Source: Pyropia yezoensis
Taxonomy: Eukaryota; Rhodophyta; Bangiophyceae; Bangiales; Bangiaceae
Assembly: GCA_009829735.1 (NCBI GenBank)
Contig: CM020620.1
Coordinates: 1,364,001 to 1,428,000, forward strand
DNA: 64,000 bases
Direction: 5' to 3'
Position numbers and translations under genes: made by a program
Notes under the pieces: generated by a model
What the model saw: only the letters and a program-made list of their open reading frames with translations
The model's database searches: none
What the model was told of the DNA's origin: nothing
Shown: in pieces, positions 56,585 through 64,000 of the stretch
Numbering within the stretch: position 1 is the first letter of the stretch
Layout of the letters: every line of letters starts with the position of its first letter

Positions 56585-59500
56585 AGCAGCAACCGTCGTC
56601 AACAACGGTGAAAGATGCTCCTTTGGTTCCGGAAAACAAATCGTCACCCTTTGAAGGCCCGCGTCTCGGGCTACTGCTTTCTACTGCTTCTGTCAATGGC
56701 CATGTTGTAAAGGTGCTGTTCGACGACGGGTCTCCCATCAACGTCGTCTCCAGGCGCCTCATGAAAACCCTGAATGTCAAGACCCCTGAAACGGACTTCG
56801 CGGCAAAAATGCCCGATGGACGTTCCCATGTACTCGCTGAAACCATTGAACCCTTAGAGATTCACATCGGCCTTTACCAAGAACGACTACGGTTCGCCGT
56901 ATGCGACCTCAGTGCGTACGACGTTATCCTCGGAAAGAAATGGCGCGATGACAAGGGCGCCAAGATCAACAACAAGAAGAACAAGATATCCTTTAAGTTC
57001 AACCACAAGAATATTTCTATCACCGCCTCCCTCAAGAAACCGGAGGGCCTCATTAGCCGGCAACGACTCGCACGAGACCTCATCCAAAGGACCCCTGTAT
57101 TCGCCATCTACCTGCAGTCTGAAGACCCCTCAAGCAGCTTTGACATCAACTCCATCATTATGGGAGAAGCTGAAGACCAAAATGAAGTCCAACAGATTCT
57201 CAAGGAGTACGCTGACGTCTTCCCGGCTGAGCTCCCGGACGGACTCCCTCCCGAGCGTAGTCACAAGTTTAGCATCAAGCTGACCGACGACGCTGAACCA
57301 CGTCGCAGCGGTATTTACCGACTCTCCGAGTGGGAACTCGATGAACTCAAGACGCAACTTGCGACCCTGATTCGGAAGGGATTCATCCAGCCAAGTGCCT
57401 CACCGTGGGGCTCCTCCGTTCTATTTGCGGCGAAGAAGGACGGCGGCTGGCGGATGTGCATCGACTACCGAGCATTGAACAAGGCCACCATCAAGAATGC
57501 GTATCCTCTACCACGTATCGATGACATCTTTGATCAACTACGTAAGGCCAAGTATTTCACAAAGATTGACCTCCGCTCTGGCTACCACCAGATCCGGCTG
57601 GACCCTGACACCATCCCATTGACGGCGTTCCGGACCAAGTATGGATTCTACGAGTTTACTGTGCTACCCTTCGGACTGACGAACGCCCCCGCAGTCTTCA
57701 TGAACTTGATGAACGATGTGTTCATACCCTACCTGTACGACTTCATCTGCGTCTACTTAGACGACATTTTGGTCTACAGCGAAACCTACGAGGATCATCT
57801 CAAGCACCTGAGAAAAACCCTGGCCAAGCTACGAGACCACAAGCTTTACGCCAAGGCGAGTAAGTGCCAATTCGCTCGAACCACTGTCGATTACCTCGGC
57901 CACGTCATATCTGACGCAGGCTTTTCCATGGAGGACCAGAAGGTCCAAGCCATTCGGACGTGGGCAACCCCCAAGAGCAAGAAGGACGTGCAGTCCTTCC
58001 TCGGTATGGTCAACTTCTATTGCCGATTTATCAAGGGAATGGCCGCAGTTGCTAGCCCTCTTACGAGGTTGACGGGGAAGGTCGACTTTGAGTGGACGCC
58101 GGACGCCCAAAAAGCCTTCGAGCAGCTGCGGACTCTGACAACAAGTGCACCGGTACTAAGGCCGTTTGACAAACGATATCCCACCTACGTGTCTACTGAT
58201 GCCAGCGGGTATGCTATTGGCGCAGTCCTCGAACAAGACGACGGAAAGGGACGGCGTCCAGTGGCATTCTTCTCCCTGACCTTGAATATCCACGAACAAC
58301 GCTACAGCATCCGCGAACGTGAGCTGCTCGCAGTGGTCCAAGCCATCCGGCACTGGCGCTGCTACCTCCACGGAAGACCCTTTGAGGTCCATACCGACCA
58401 CGAGTCCCTGAGATACCTGCGAACCCAAGAAAGGCTGAACGACCGCCAAGTCAAGTGGCTTGAACTTCTGGACCAATTCCAGTTCAAGATTGTCCCGATC
58501 AAAGGCATCTCCAACGCCGTAGCTGATGCCCTTTCCAGGCAACCCCAAGATGCCCCTGACAAGCACGAACCCAACCAAGATCTCCTTAGTCGCGTGCTGA
58601 CCAAGACCATTGACGAAACCCTCAAGAAAACTGAAATCAACAACCTCATGACCATCAACCAAAGTGATCAAGACCTTGCCACCCTAGAACAAGAGTACAA
58701 AGCGGACCCCGAATTTGCCGACCTAGCCAAGGACCCGGTATCTCCCTACCGGTTTCATATGAGGTTGTTGAAACGAGGTGACCGTACGTGCATCCCCGCT
58801 GGTACTCTACGTCAAAGACTCCTCCACGACTACCATGACGTCCCGTGCCAAGGGCACATGGGAGTGAAGAAAACCACCAAGGCCGTTGCTTCCAATTACT
58901 ACTGGAAATCTATGCGGCAGGACATCCAAAGTTACGTACAATCATGTGATTCGTGCCAGCGGAACAAGGCTAGCACTCATTCACCTCTGGGTCATCTCAA
59001 ACCACTCGAACCCCCAAGCCAAAGATGGGCAAGTGTCTCCATGGACTTTATCACCCCACTGCCACTGACACCACGAGGCCACAACGGCATTTATGTCGTT
59101 GTTGACCGACTCACCAAGATGATTCGCCTGGCACCAATGAAGCCGGAATGTACAGCGCCGGTCACAGCTCAGCTTTACCACGATCACGTCTATCGCAACC
59201 ACGGCCTACCTCAAGAAGTCGTCTGTGACCGCGACCCCATCTTTTTCTCCAACTTCTGGCGGTCACTGACAAAGATCCTCAAGGTCAAGATCAAAGCCTC
59301 ATCGGCCTACCACCCGCAGACGGACGGCCAAACTGAGATTATGAACAAGAAAATTGAAGAAATCCTCAGAAACTTCGTCAACCATCATCAAGGCGACTGG
59401 GATCTTTTCCTCGTTGGCGCGGAAGTTGCGTACAACCGGTCACCTAATGCCGTAACCACGTACTCTCCATTTTTCTTGAACTACGGGTTTGAACCAAGGA

Positions 59501-60099
59501 CCGTGCCTATGGACATCTTCGACAGCAGGGACTCAAATCTTCCTGCTGTGTCGGATTGGCTATCCAGCCTCCACGATGCTCAAAAGACGGCTATCGCCGC
59601 CATCAAGAGCGCCAATGAGACGCGCGCGGCGTACGCAAACCGTCATCGCCGACCATGCACAATCGCTGTGGGCGACCACGTACTCCTCAGCACCAAGAAC
59701 CTCTTGCCCGACGCTTTTCAAGGCGCTCGTAAGCTGATGCCCAAATACTCCGGACCCTACAAAGTCACGGAGAGCATCAATGACGTCACGTTCCGTCTCG
59801 ATCTTCCTCAAGCTGTCCTCGATCGCAAAGTTCACAACGCCTTCCATGCCAGCCTCCTGAAGCCGTACCGCGCTGATCCGTATGGTCGACTTCCTCCCGT
59901 TCCACCCCCGGTTACATTTCCGGATGGCTCGGTCGAGTATGAAGTGGACTCCATTATACGGTCACGAAAGCGCCGTGGACGACTGCAGTACCTCGTCAAA
60001 TGGAAAGGCTGCGACATCAGCGAGAACTCTTGGCTGACAAAGCAAGACCTTGTGAACGCCCCTGAAGTTTTAGACGCGTTTCTTCGATGCGCGTCCTAA
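56569..60099 (+). CDS. pol: Pol of the chromovirus: protease, RT, RNase H, integrase, chromodomain
   Basis: About 1,176 codons in the -1 frame relative to gag, open across the gag 3' end. The first in-frame start-like codon, GTG at 56608, is used as residue 1 below. Protease-like segment VLFDDGSPINVVS near 35-48 (D-D-G instead of the usual D-[ST]-G). Reverse transcriptase with CIDYRALNK, LPFGLTNAPA and YLDD at 383-386. RNase H with STDASGYAIGAVL, D at about 531. Integrase with an H-H-C-C finger (HMG..CDSCQ) and a D813-D874-E910 triad (35 residues between the last two). C-terminal chromodomain (YEVDSIIRSRKRRGRLQYLV.., then WLTKQDL), which in chromoviruses directs insertion to modified chromatin. 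No internal stops or frame breaks seen. Stop TAA at 60097-60099. Confidence 0.95.
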   Translation, partial: RPAELKQQPSSTTVKDAPLVPENKSSPFEGPRLGLLLSTASVNGHVVKVLFDDGSPINVVSRRLMKTLNVKTPETDFAAKMPDGRSHVLAETIEPLEIHIGLYQERLRFAVCDLSAYDVILGKKWRDDKGAKINNKKNKISFKFNHKNISITASLKKPEGLISRQRLARDLIQRTPVFAIYLQSEDPSSSFDINSIIMGEAEDQNEVQQILKEYADVFPAELPDGLPPERSHKFSIKLTDDAEPRRSGIYRLSEWELDELKTQLATLIRKGFIQPSASPWGSSVLFAAKKDGGWRMCIDYRALNKATIKNAYPLPRIDDIFDQLRKAKYFTKIDLRSGYHQIRLDPDTIPLTAFRTKYGFYEFTVLPFGLTNAPAVFMNLMNDVFIPYLYDFICVYLDDILVYSETYEDHLKHLRKTLAKLRDHKLYAKASKCQFARTTVDYLGHVISDAGFSMEDQKVQAIRTWATPKSKKDVQSFLGMVNFYCRFIKGMAAVASPLTRLTGKVDFEWTPDAQKAFEQLRTLTTSAPVLRPFDKRYPTYVSTDASGYAIGAVLEQDDGKGRRPVAFFSLTLNIHEQRYSIRERELLAVVQAIRHWRCYLHGRPFEVHTDHESLRYLRTQERLNDRQVKWLELLDQFQFKIVPIKGISNAVADALSRQPQDAPDKHEPNQDLLSRVLTKTIDETLKKTEINNLMTINQSDQDLATLEQEYKADPEFADLAKDPVSPYRFHMRLLKRGDRTCIPAGTLRQRLLHDYHDVPCQGHMGVKKTTKAVASNYYWKSMRQDIQSYVQSCDSCQRNKASTHSPLGHLKPLEPPSQRWASVSMDFITPLPLTPRGHNGIYVVVDRLTKMIRLAPMKPECTAPVTAQLYHDHVYRNHGLPQEVVCDRDPIFFSNFWRSLTKILKVKIKASSAYHPQTDGQTEIMNKKIEEILRNFVNHHQGDWDLFLVGAEVAYNRSPNAVTTYSPFFLNYGFEPRTVPMDIFDSRDSNLPAVSDWLSSLHDAQKTAIAAIKSANETRAAYANRHRRPCTIAVGDHVLLSTKNLLPDAFQGARKLMPKYSGPYKVTESINDVTFRLDLPQAVLDRKVHNAFHASLLKPYRADPYGRLPPVPPPVTFPDGSVEYEVDSIIRSRKRRGRLQYLVKWKGCDISENSWLTKQDLVNAPEVLDAFLRCAS

Positions 60100-60110
60100 G
60101 GGGGGGGAGG
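60098..60110 (+). other. Polypurine tract
   Basis: AAGGGGGGGGAGG immediately before the 3' LTR, overlapping the pol stop codon. Primer site for plus-strand DNA synthesis. Confidence 0.85.
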
Positions 60111-61080
60111 TGTAAGGATTTGCCCCTTAAATCGCCACCCGGAACCCAGGGGACATGGACTGGGACCTCTCCTTACATGTCCGGCCCCGATAACTCCCCC
60201 CAAGACACATCAATTCCCCACTACCCTGGGCGACACCACGCTGTATCCGTGACATTTTGCGGACGTCGGCCGACCGCACGAAAGCCGCCGTCAACGCACT
60301 GTCGGAACCCTGTCATGGACGTCGAAACTCGACAACGAGGAGCGAGTGACATCGTCGACCAACCACGGGCGGACATCCCCGTCTGTGCTGCCTGAATTTT
60401 ATTCTCTGCGCTGCTTGAAAGCTGGCATCAAGGACCAGTCACATGATTCACCGACACTGAGGACACCGCACATCCTCGCTGGCGGCTGAGTGCGATATGA
60501 CTGGCTCGCCGGCTTTTGGATTGATTGAATTCGGCCAGCTGGTTGGTGACTGGCTGGCCGGTCAAGGGATTGATTGAATTTGGCCTTGCTGGCCCTTACA
60601 GCCAGTCGGACCTTCTGGCCGACCGGCGTGTGGAGCCGGCTGGTGGGGCGCGCTGGGCGCCATCCACGGGACCCCCTTCGTTTCGGGCAAACTGGGGCTG
60701 CACTCCTTTAGTGCGCACGCCCGCCCATGCTTTGTTCTGAGAGACATGCTTTGTTTTTGGACCGCTCTGTGCCTACCGGCGGTGCGATGGGGAAACGCAT
60801 GCTTTGGGGCACCTCGGGTGCCCCGACGCGAGTATATAGTGCGTGGGTGTCGGCGTCACCGGGGGAGAGGAGAGGGGTAACCACATACACAGACCAAAGA
60901 CACTGTTTACCTTTTGTACCCTCGATCCCCACCGACGTCGCGCCCATCTTCTTCCCCAGACCCACCCCCGTCGAGACCACCGTCCTCTTCCCCGTGCCCC
61001 GCCGCCCCATTGGCTCGCAAGGCCCGCTGACACCCCCACGAGTACGTTGAGGGCTCCCCGGTTTTAGGTGGGTCCTCACA
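60111..61080 (+). repeat. 3' LTR (970 bp)
   Basis: Same length, ends and TATATAG position (offset 722) as the 5' LTR. Followed by the GTACT target duplication and the interrupted tail of the SAP gene. Confidence 0.95.
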
Positions 61081-61259
61081 GTACTGGAGACAAGTCGAGC
61101 GGGCTGCGGGAGGGCCAGCAGCCTGAGATAGCGGAGCGGGGGGGGCTAGCAGTTGACGGTGAGTGCGGGACCAGTGGTGCGCCCTGGCGCGTGAGTGTGA
61201 GTGCTCGTGAGGGTATATCTGTAGATGATGAGGAGGGCGGTGATGAGAGCTTTGAGTGA

Positions 61260-61465
61260 GGTCTGCGTGGGGGTCCCTTGTGCATACCTAGTCGGATACT
61301 GCGTGAACAGCTTTGATTCTTTTTGATGTCTGCTTCCTTCTTGGACGCGTCACGTCTGAATGAATGAAACATGTGTGGTACACCTCCCAAACGTAACGTT
61401 GAAGTGAAGCGCAAACGCTATCGAGGTTAAAGCAAAAAAGAAGCGCAAACCTACTCCCTCCATTC
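61260..61465. other. convergent spacer inside the Harbinger-like element
   Basis: 206 bp between the SAP-gene stop and the transposase stop; lower GC, probably both 3' ends. Nothing else recognised. Confidence 0.4.
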
Positions 61466-62650
61466 TCAAAACATTGGTGACACGCCAGGACGCAAAAGTC
61501 CGCGGTCCTGCACCACACGCGTCATTTTGACCCTCAGGTCAGAGCGCTCACAGTCACGGCGCCGGCCACGCTGGCCAGCGTTCACATCATCAATCCTCGC
61601 GAATGACACAGTACCGCCAGCACGATCGTTACCATACGGAGCGACGAGCGCTGACGATGTGCCGGACTGCGATCGACAAAAGTTGTGCAGTCGAAAACAA
61701 GCACGAATGAGGCAGGGGCGCTTGCCAAAAGGGACCCGAAGAGGGCGCGAAAACACCCCCCATCTCCAGAGCAGCATCCCGAAAGCCTGCTCTATGTGTA
61801 TGCGCAGGGATGGCAGGTAAAAGTTGTAGGCATCTTTCCATCGGTCGCCTCTGCCGCCACCTGGCCACGGGACCGCCAAGACCTCACTGGCTGCATACGC
61901 CTCGTCAGCCGCGATGCAGATCCCGTCTCGAGTCATTGCCCGTGTCAATTGACTGCCCCGGTCCAGCAGCGCCCGACCGAGCGAGGTTGTTGTAAATGCG
62001 GTTGAGTCATGCGTCGCCCCCGGACTGGTGCACGCCATCCAACGAAACTTGTAGTCGGAGTCACATATGGCTTGGACATTGAAGGCGTAGAATCCTTTCC
62101 TCGAGTAGTAGTCGGCGACACAGGGCACGTCGGTAGCCAAAGGTTGCTCTTGCTCCACCGCAATTCCGTCGAGGGCGCCGCACACGTTGTCAAACGGCGA
62201 GTTGCGACGGCTTTGGAAGCCAGATGCGTACGCCAGCCTACGGGCGGGGTTGTCCAGTTGGAAGTCCAGGTCTAGAGAGGGCGTAGCATTTACTGCATCT
62301 ACTACGTCCCACAGAGCACGATAGACCGTACACGGGTGAACGCCGAGGGCCGCGCCGATGTCGATGTAGCTCCCACCGCCTAAGTATCGAAGGGCAGTGG
62401 CGGTGCGCACCTCAGGGGGAATACCGCGACGGGGGAGGCGGGGCTTCAGGACTTTGGTGAGCTCATGGAACGCGGGTGCCGGCATGCGCATAGCACGAGC
62501 AAACTGCTGGCCATACGTTGCCTCTACGTCGTCAAAAGACACCCGGGGGTTGGGGTGCAACGGTGTAGACAGGACACCTCTCTGGCAGTAGACCGCCCCT
62601 GCTACAGAGGCAGCAAAGTGACCAAAGTGAAGGAAGGATGGGGGGTCCAT
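61466..62650 (-). CDS. Harbinger-type DDE transposase (DDE_Tnp_4)
   Basis: 394 residues from ATG 62650 (MDPPSFLHFGHFAASVAG). An N-terminal helix-turn-helix region (LRYLGGGSYIDIGAALGVHP, then TVYRALWDVVDAV) precedes the RNase H-fold nuclease. Likely catalytic residues are D161 in CGALDGIAV, D249 in ICIAADEAY and E287 in LRIHIEQAFGML; ACTSPGATHDSTAF and a short FRLHNFC segment are also typical. It cuts and joins the element's TIR ends. No stop or frame break occurs. It converges with the SAP accessory gene inside the same TIRs. An upstream GTG at 62737 would only add 29 residues. Codon use is less GC-extreme than host genes. Confidence 0.9.
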   Translation of the reverse strand: MDPPSFLHFGHFAASVAGAVYCQRGVLSTPLHPNPRVSFDDVEATYGQQFARAMRMPAPAFHELTKVLKPRLPRRGIPPEVRTATALRYLGGGSYIDIGAALGVHPCTVYRALWDVVDAVNATPSLDLDFQLDNPARRLAYASGFQSRRNSPFDNVCGALDGIAVEQEQPLATDVPCVADYYSRKGFYAFNVQAICDSDYKFRWMACTSPGATHDSTAFTTTSLGRALLDRGSQLTRAMTRDGICIAADEAYAASEVLAVPWPGGGRGDRWKDAYNFYLPSLRIHIEQAFGMLLWRWGVFSRPLRVPFGKRPCLIRACFRLHNFCRSQSGTSSALVAPYGNDRAGGTVSFARIDDVNAGQRGRRRDCERSDLRVKMTRVVQDRGLLRPGVSPMF

Positions 62651-62882
62651 GATGGTAATGTGCACATCAAGCACAAGGGAGCAGCTGCGCGTCACACCGG
62701 GGGCGCCCGGGTGGTCGAGCACCGCCACGCACACCACACAGCACAGGACACGCCAAACCCCTTTTTTTGGTAGTATTGTGCAGGCGAACTGTCAGCAATG
62801 TTTCATATAACTACGTAATTGATGCTGTCCACTGTAACGACCATGCGTGCGTCCTTTCGCAGCCCAGAGGGCGTTATAACGG

Positions 62883-62918
62883 CGTTAGGTTTATACGAAG
62901 CGGAACTGCGAAAGGGCC
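62883..62918 (-). repeat. Right terminal inverted repeat of the Harbinger-like element
   Basis: 36 bp, ends CTGCGAAAGGGCC followed directly by the TCA target duplication at 62919-62921. Just inside it is GGCGTTATAACG, a word also found at the left subterminal region. Confidence 0.9.
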
Positions 62919-62921
62919 TCA

Positions 62922-64000
62922 GTGTGCGTTGACACTCGACAGGGGGTTACCTCCCGCCACCCCCCCCACTATCACTATGGATGACCCATCTCATACCCCC
63001 CCCCCCGGCCCATACCCCGCTGGACGACCGCAGATCCACCACTTCTGCAGCTGCTGCCGTACCCTGCCCCTCGTCCTCGGCTGCCTTCCGGCGGGCGGGC
63101 CCTGTGCTGCCACAGCAGCCGCTTGGCTCGACCCGCACGTGCGACGCGGGGCGAGAGCCTGCCGCCTCCCCTCCCCTGCCCCCCCCACTCCACACCACCC
63201 TTGCTACCTTGCTTATCGTATCAGGGGTTCCACGCGGCAGCACCCCTGGCTGTGTGCTTGACGCGTGTCGCTGCGGTGGCCAACCAGCCGCCGGGCCGGT
63301 CGCCTAGCGGCGTGCCCTCTGGCGCGTATTTTACAGTACAGTAGGCACTCGGGTGGGGGCGGTGGTTGGAGGTTGGCATTTACCAATTGGTACAAATTTC
63401 GATACCATTTGCCGAACGGTATACCCCCTCTACCGAACGGAATTCCGATATATACAGATAACGTATCGGTGTAGCCGTACATTAGATTTACTAATAATTC
63501 TCTTTTTCTCACGGCGAACCATAGCGTGGCCACAGAAGGGCTCTCAACGGAGGAGCTGAGGTCCGAGCGTCACCCGGGGTACAAATAGGACGAATCCCGT
63601 GGCCGCGGTGACGAGGGGAAGAGATCGGCAGACCGTTCACTACGTGTTCCGCCCGACACCAGCACCCCGCGGTTACCTCTGCTGGTGTGTCGGTTCTCAA
63701 CATTGGGCAACAAGCTCCGCATGGTTGACAACTTCAGTCTTAGGTACGCCTTCCTCGTCACTATCGCTAGCCGTCACAGTCTCCTGGTCCTGGGTTTACG
63801 CTGTCTCATTGAAGACTGTAGGCCACCCAGTACTTGGACGCACCTCCGAAGCGGTCGCTTGTGCGCCGAAGACACCTTCCACGTGGACAGAGATGTGGCA
63901 TGTATGGTACAGACAGCGCGGGGGTTGTGGCTGGACAGTACAGTATGCTTGAAGACAGGAGGGCACGCAGCCGTGTGCAGTGGGGTGGTATGCCAGTATT
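62922..64000. other. flank beyond the DNA transposon, no supported gene
   Basis: 62,950-63,300 is C-rich. 63,400-63,500 is a lower-GC stretch with two CCGAACGG words (63413 and 63434) and ATATATACAGATAA. TACAGTACAG words occur at about 63,332 and 63,940. Open frames to the window end show no domain. Confidence 0.35.

Larger units (their letters stand above)
53424..61080 (+). mobile_element. Ty3/gypsy chromovirus LTR retrotransposon, structurally complete
   Basis: 7,657 bp with two 970-bp LTRs (TG..CA ends) and a 5-bp target duplication GTACT (53419-53423; 61081-61085). Order: 5' LTR, primer-binding site, an ORF with C2H2-type fingers, gag, pol (protease, reverse transcriptase, RNase H, integrase, chromodomain), polypurine tract, 3' LTR. 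I found only two differences between the LTRs (a C/G near 53,771 and a G/T near 54,199 in the 5' copy), so the insertion is recent. RT before integrase and the C-terminal chromodomain place it in the chromovirus branch. Its GC content and amino-acid makeup are far more ordinary than the host genes. Confidence 0.96.
52013..61259 (+). pseudogene. SAP-domain accessory protein of the transposon, split by a retrotransposon
   Basis: Exon 1 (52013-52714) starts with a SAP DNA-binding domain (VKRMQQELKRRGLPIYGNKS.., residues about 4-34), then a Pro/Ala linker and a basic region (SKHEKVRLAHVL..VWVVVVAEMF) of unknown type. The intron 52715-52958 has donor GTACGT and acceptor GGTGCAG and keeps frame. 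Exon 2 (from 52959) reads ICASFWRTYKRYC..NRGKRKRDAAELAF. The chromovirus begins at 53424. After its far end and the repeated GTACT, the same frame resumes (GDKSSGLREGQQPEIAERGG) and stops at 61257-61259. So the pre-insertion gene would have had about 446 residues; the present copy ends in LTR sequence instead. Harbinger elements usually carry a Myb/SANT accessory protein; here a SAP protein sits in that place, and I infer the same DNA-targeting role. Confidence 0.8.
51677..62918. mobile_element. PIF/Harbinger-like DNA transposon with SAP-domain accessory gene, carrying a nested LTR retrotransposon
   Basis: 11,242 bp bounded by 36-bp terminal inverted repeats that differ at one base. Both ends start GGCCCTTTCGCAGTTCCGCT and continue through TCGTATAAAC. 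A 3-bp direct duplication TCA flanks the element (51674-51676 and 62919-62921), the duplication length of PIF/Harbinger elements, although the usual target is TWA. Inside are two convergent genes: a SAP-domain protein (plus strand, from 52013) and a DDE_Tnp_4-type transposase (minus, 62650-61466). A 7,657-bp Ty3/gypsy element (53424-61080) is inserted in the SAP gene. Without it the transposon is about 3.6 kb. Near-identical TIRs and an intact transposase frame suggest recent activity. Confidence 0.88.

Overview
The window is nuclear DNA from a very GC-rich eukaryote, most likely a photosynthetic alga. A bangiophyte red alga of the Porphyra/Pyropia type fits best. The reasons are: eukaryotic genes with GT..AG introns that are few and short (about 245-580 bp); extreme Ala/Gly/Pro/Arg-rich protein segments and long poly-G/poly-C tracts; transit-peptide-like N termini on plastid-type proteins; and a gene set (two-domain CHO2-type PE methyltransferase, class I aldolase, long-chain polyol dehydrogenase, plastid CPSase) that suits such an alga. 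The species call is inference. The gene identities rest on conserved motifs read directly.

Layout of the first half. 1-1571 is the 3' part of a C2H2 zinc-finger gene. 4495-6990 is CHO2-like phosphatidylethanolamine N-methyltransferase. 7908-9557(-) is farnesyl-diphosphate synthase. 10256-11149(-) is organellar ribosomal protein uS9. 14714-17596(-) is a 960-residue protein with 17 near-identical Sel1 repeats. 19020-19788(-) is a dead pogo/CENP-B-type transposase. 20406-24263 is a large unrecognised disordered protein with seven copies of a new W/DTLSW/QSFLV motif. 24820-25968 is a plastid-type membrane protein. 27200-27664 is CDC26/APC12. 28383-30510(-) is QueG, and 32302-36024(-) is CPSase large subunit.

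Layout of the second half. 36497-37679 is a TIR element with GATCATATGATC palindromes. 37877-38051 is a perfect 5 x 35-bp tandem repeat. 38282-38858 is a second plastid-type membrane protein. A divergent pair follows, class I aldolase (-) and mannitol-dehydrogenase-family enzyme (+). Next are glutaminyl-peptide cyclotransferase and CDC5/CEF1. From 51677 to 62918 lies a complete 11.2-kb PIF/Harbinger-like DNA transposon with 36-bp TIRs and a 3-bp target duplication. It carries a DDE transposase and a SAP-domain accessory gene. A young 7.66-kb Ty3/gypsy chromovirus with 970-bp LTRs has inserted into the coding sequence of that accessory gene, so the structure is a mobile element within a mobile element.

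Working relations. The housekeeping genes do not form an operon-like pathway. The one suggestive pairing is the divergent aldolase / polyol dehydrogenase pair sharing 529 bp. Three conserved genes (zinc finger, plastid membrane protein, cyclotransferase) can only be read through by changing frame at a 19-28-base G or C tract, which suggests either assembly length errors or genuine polymorphism. Both strands carry very long stop-free frames because the DNA is so GC-rich, so ORF length alone was not used as evidence anywhere.
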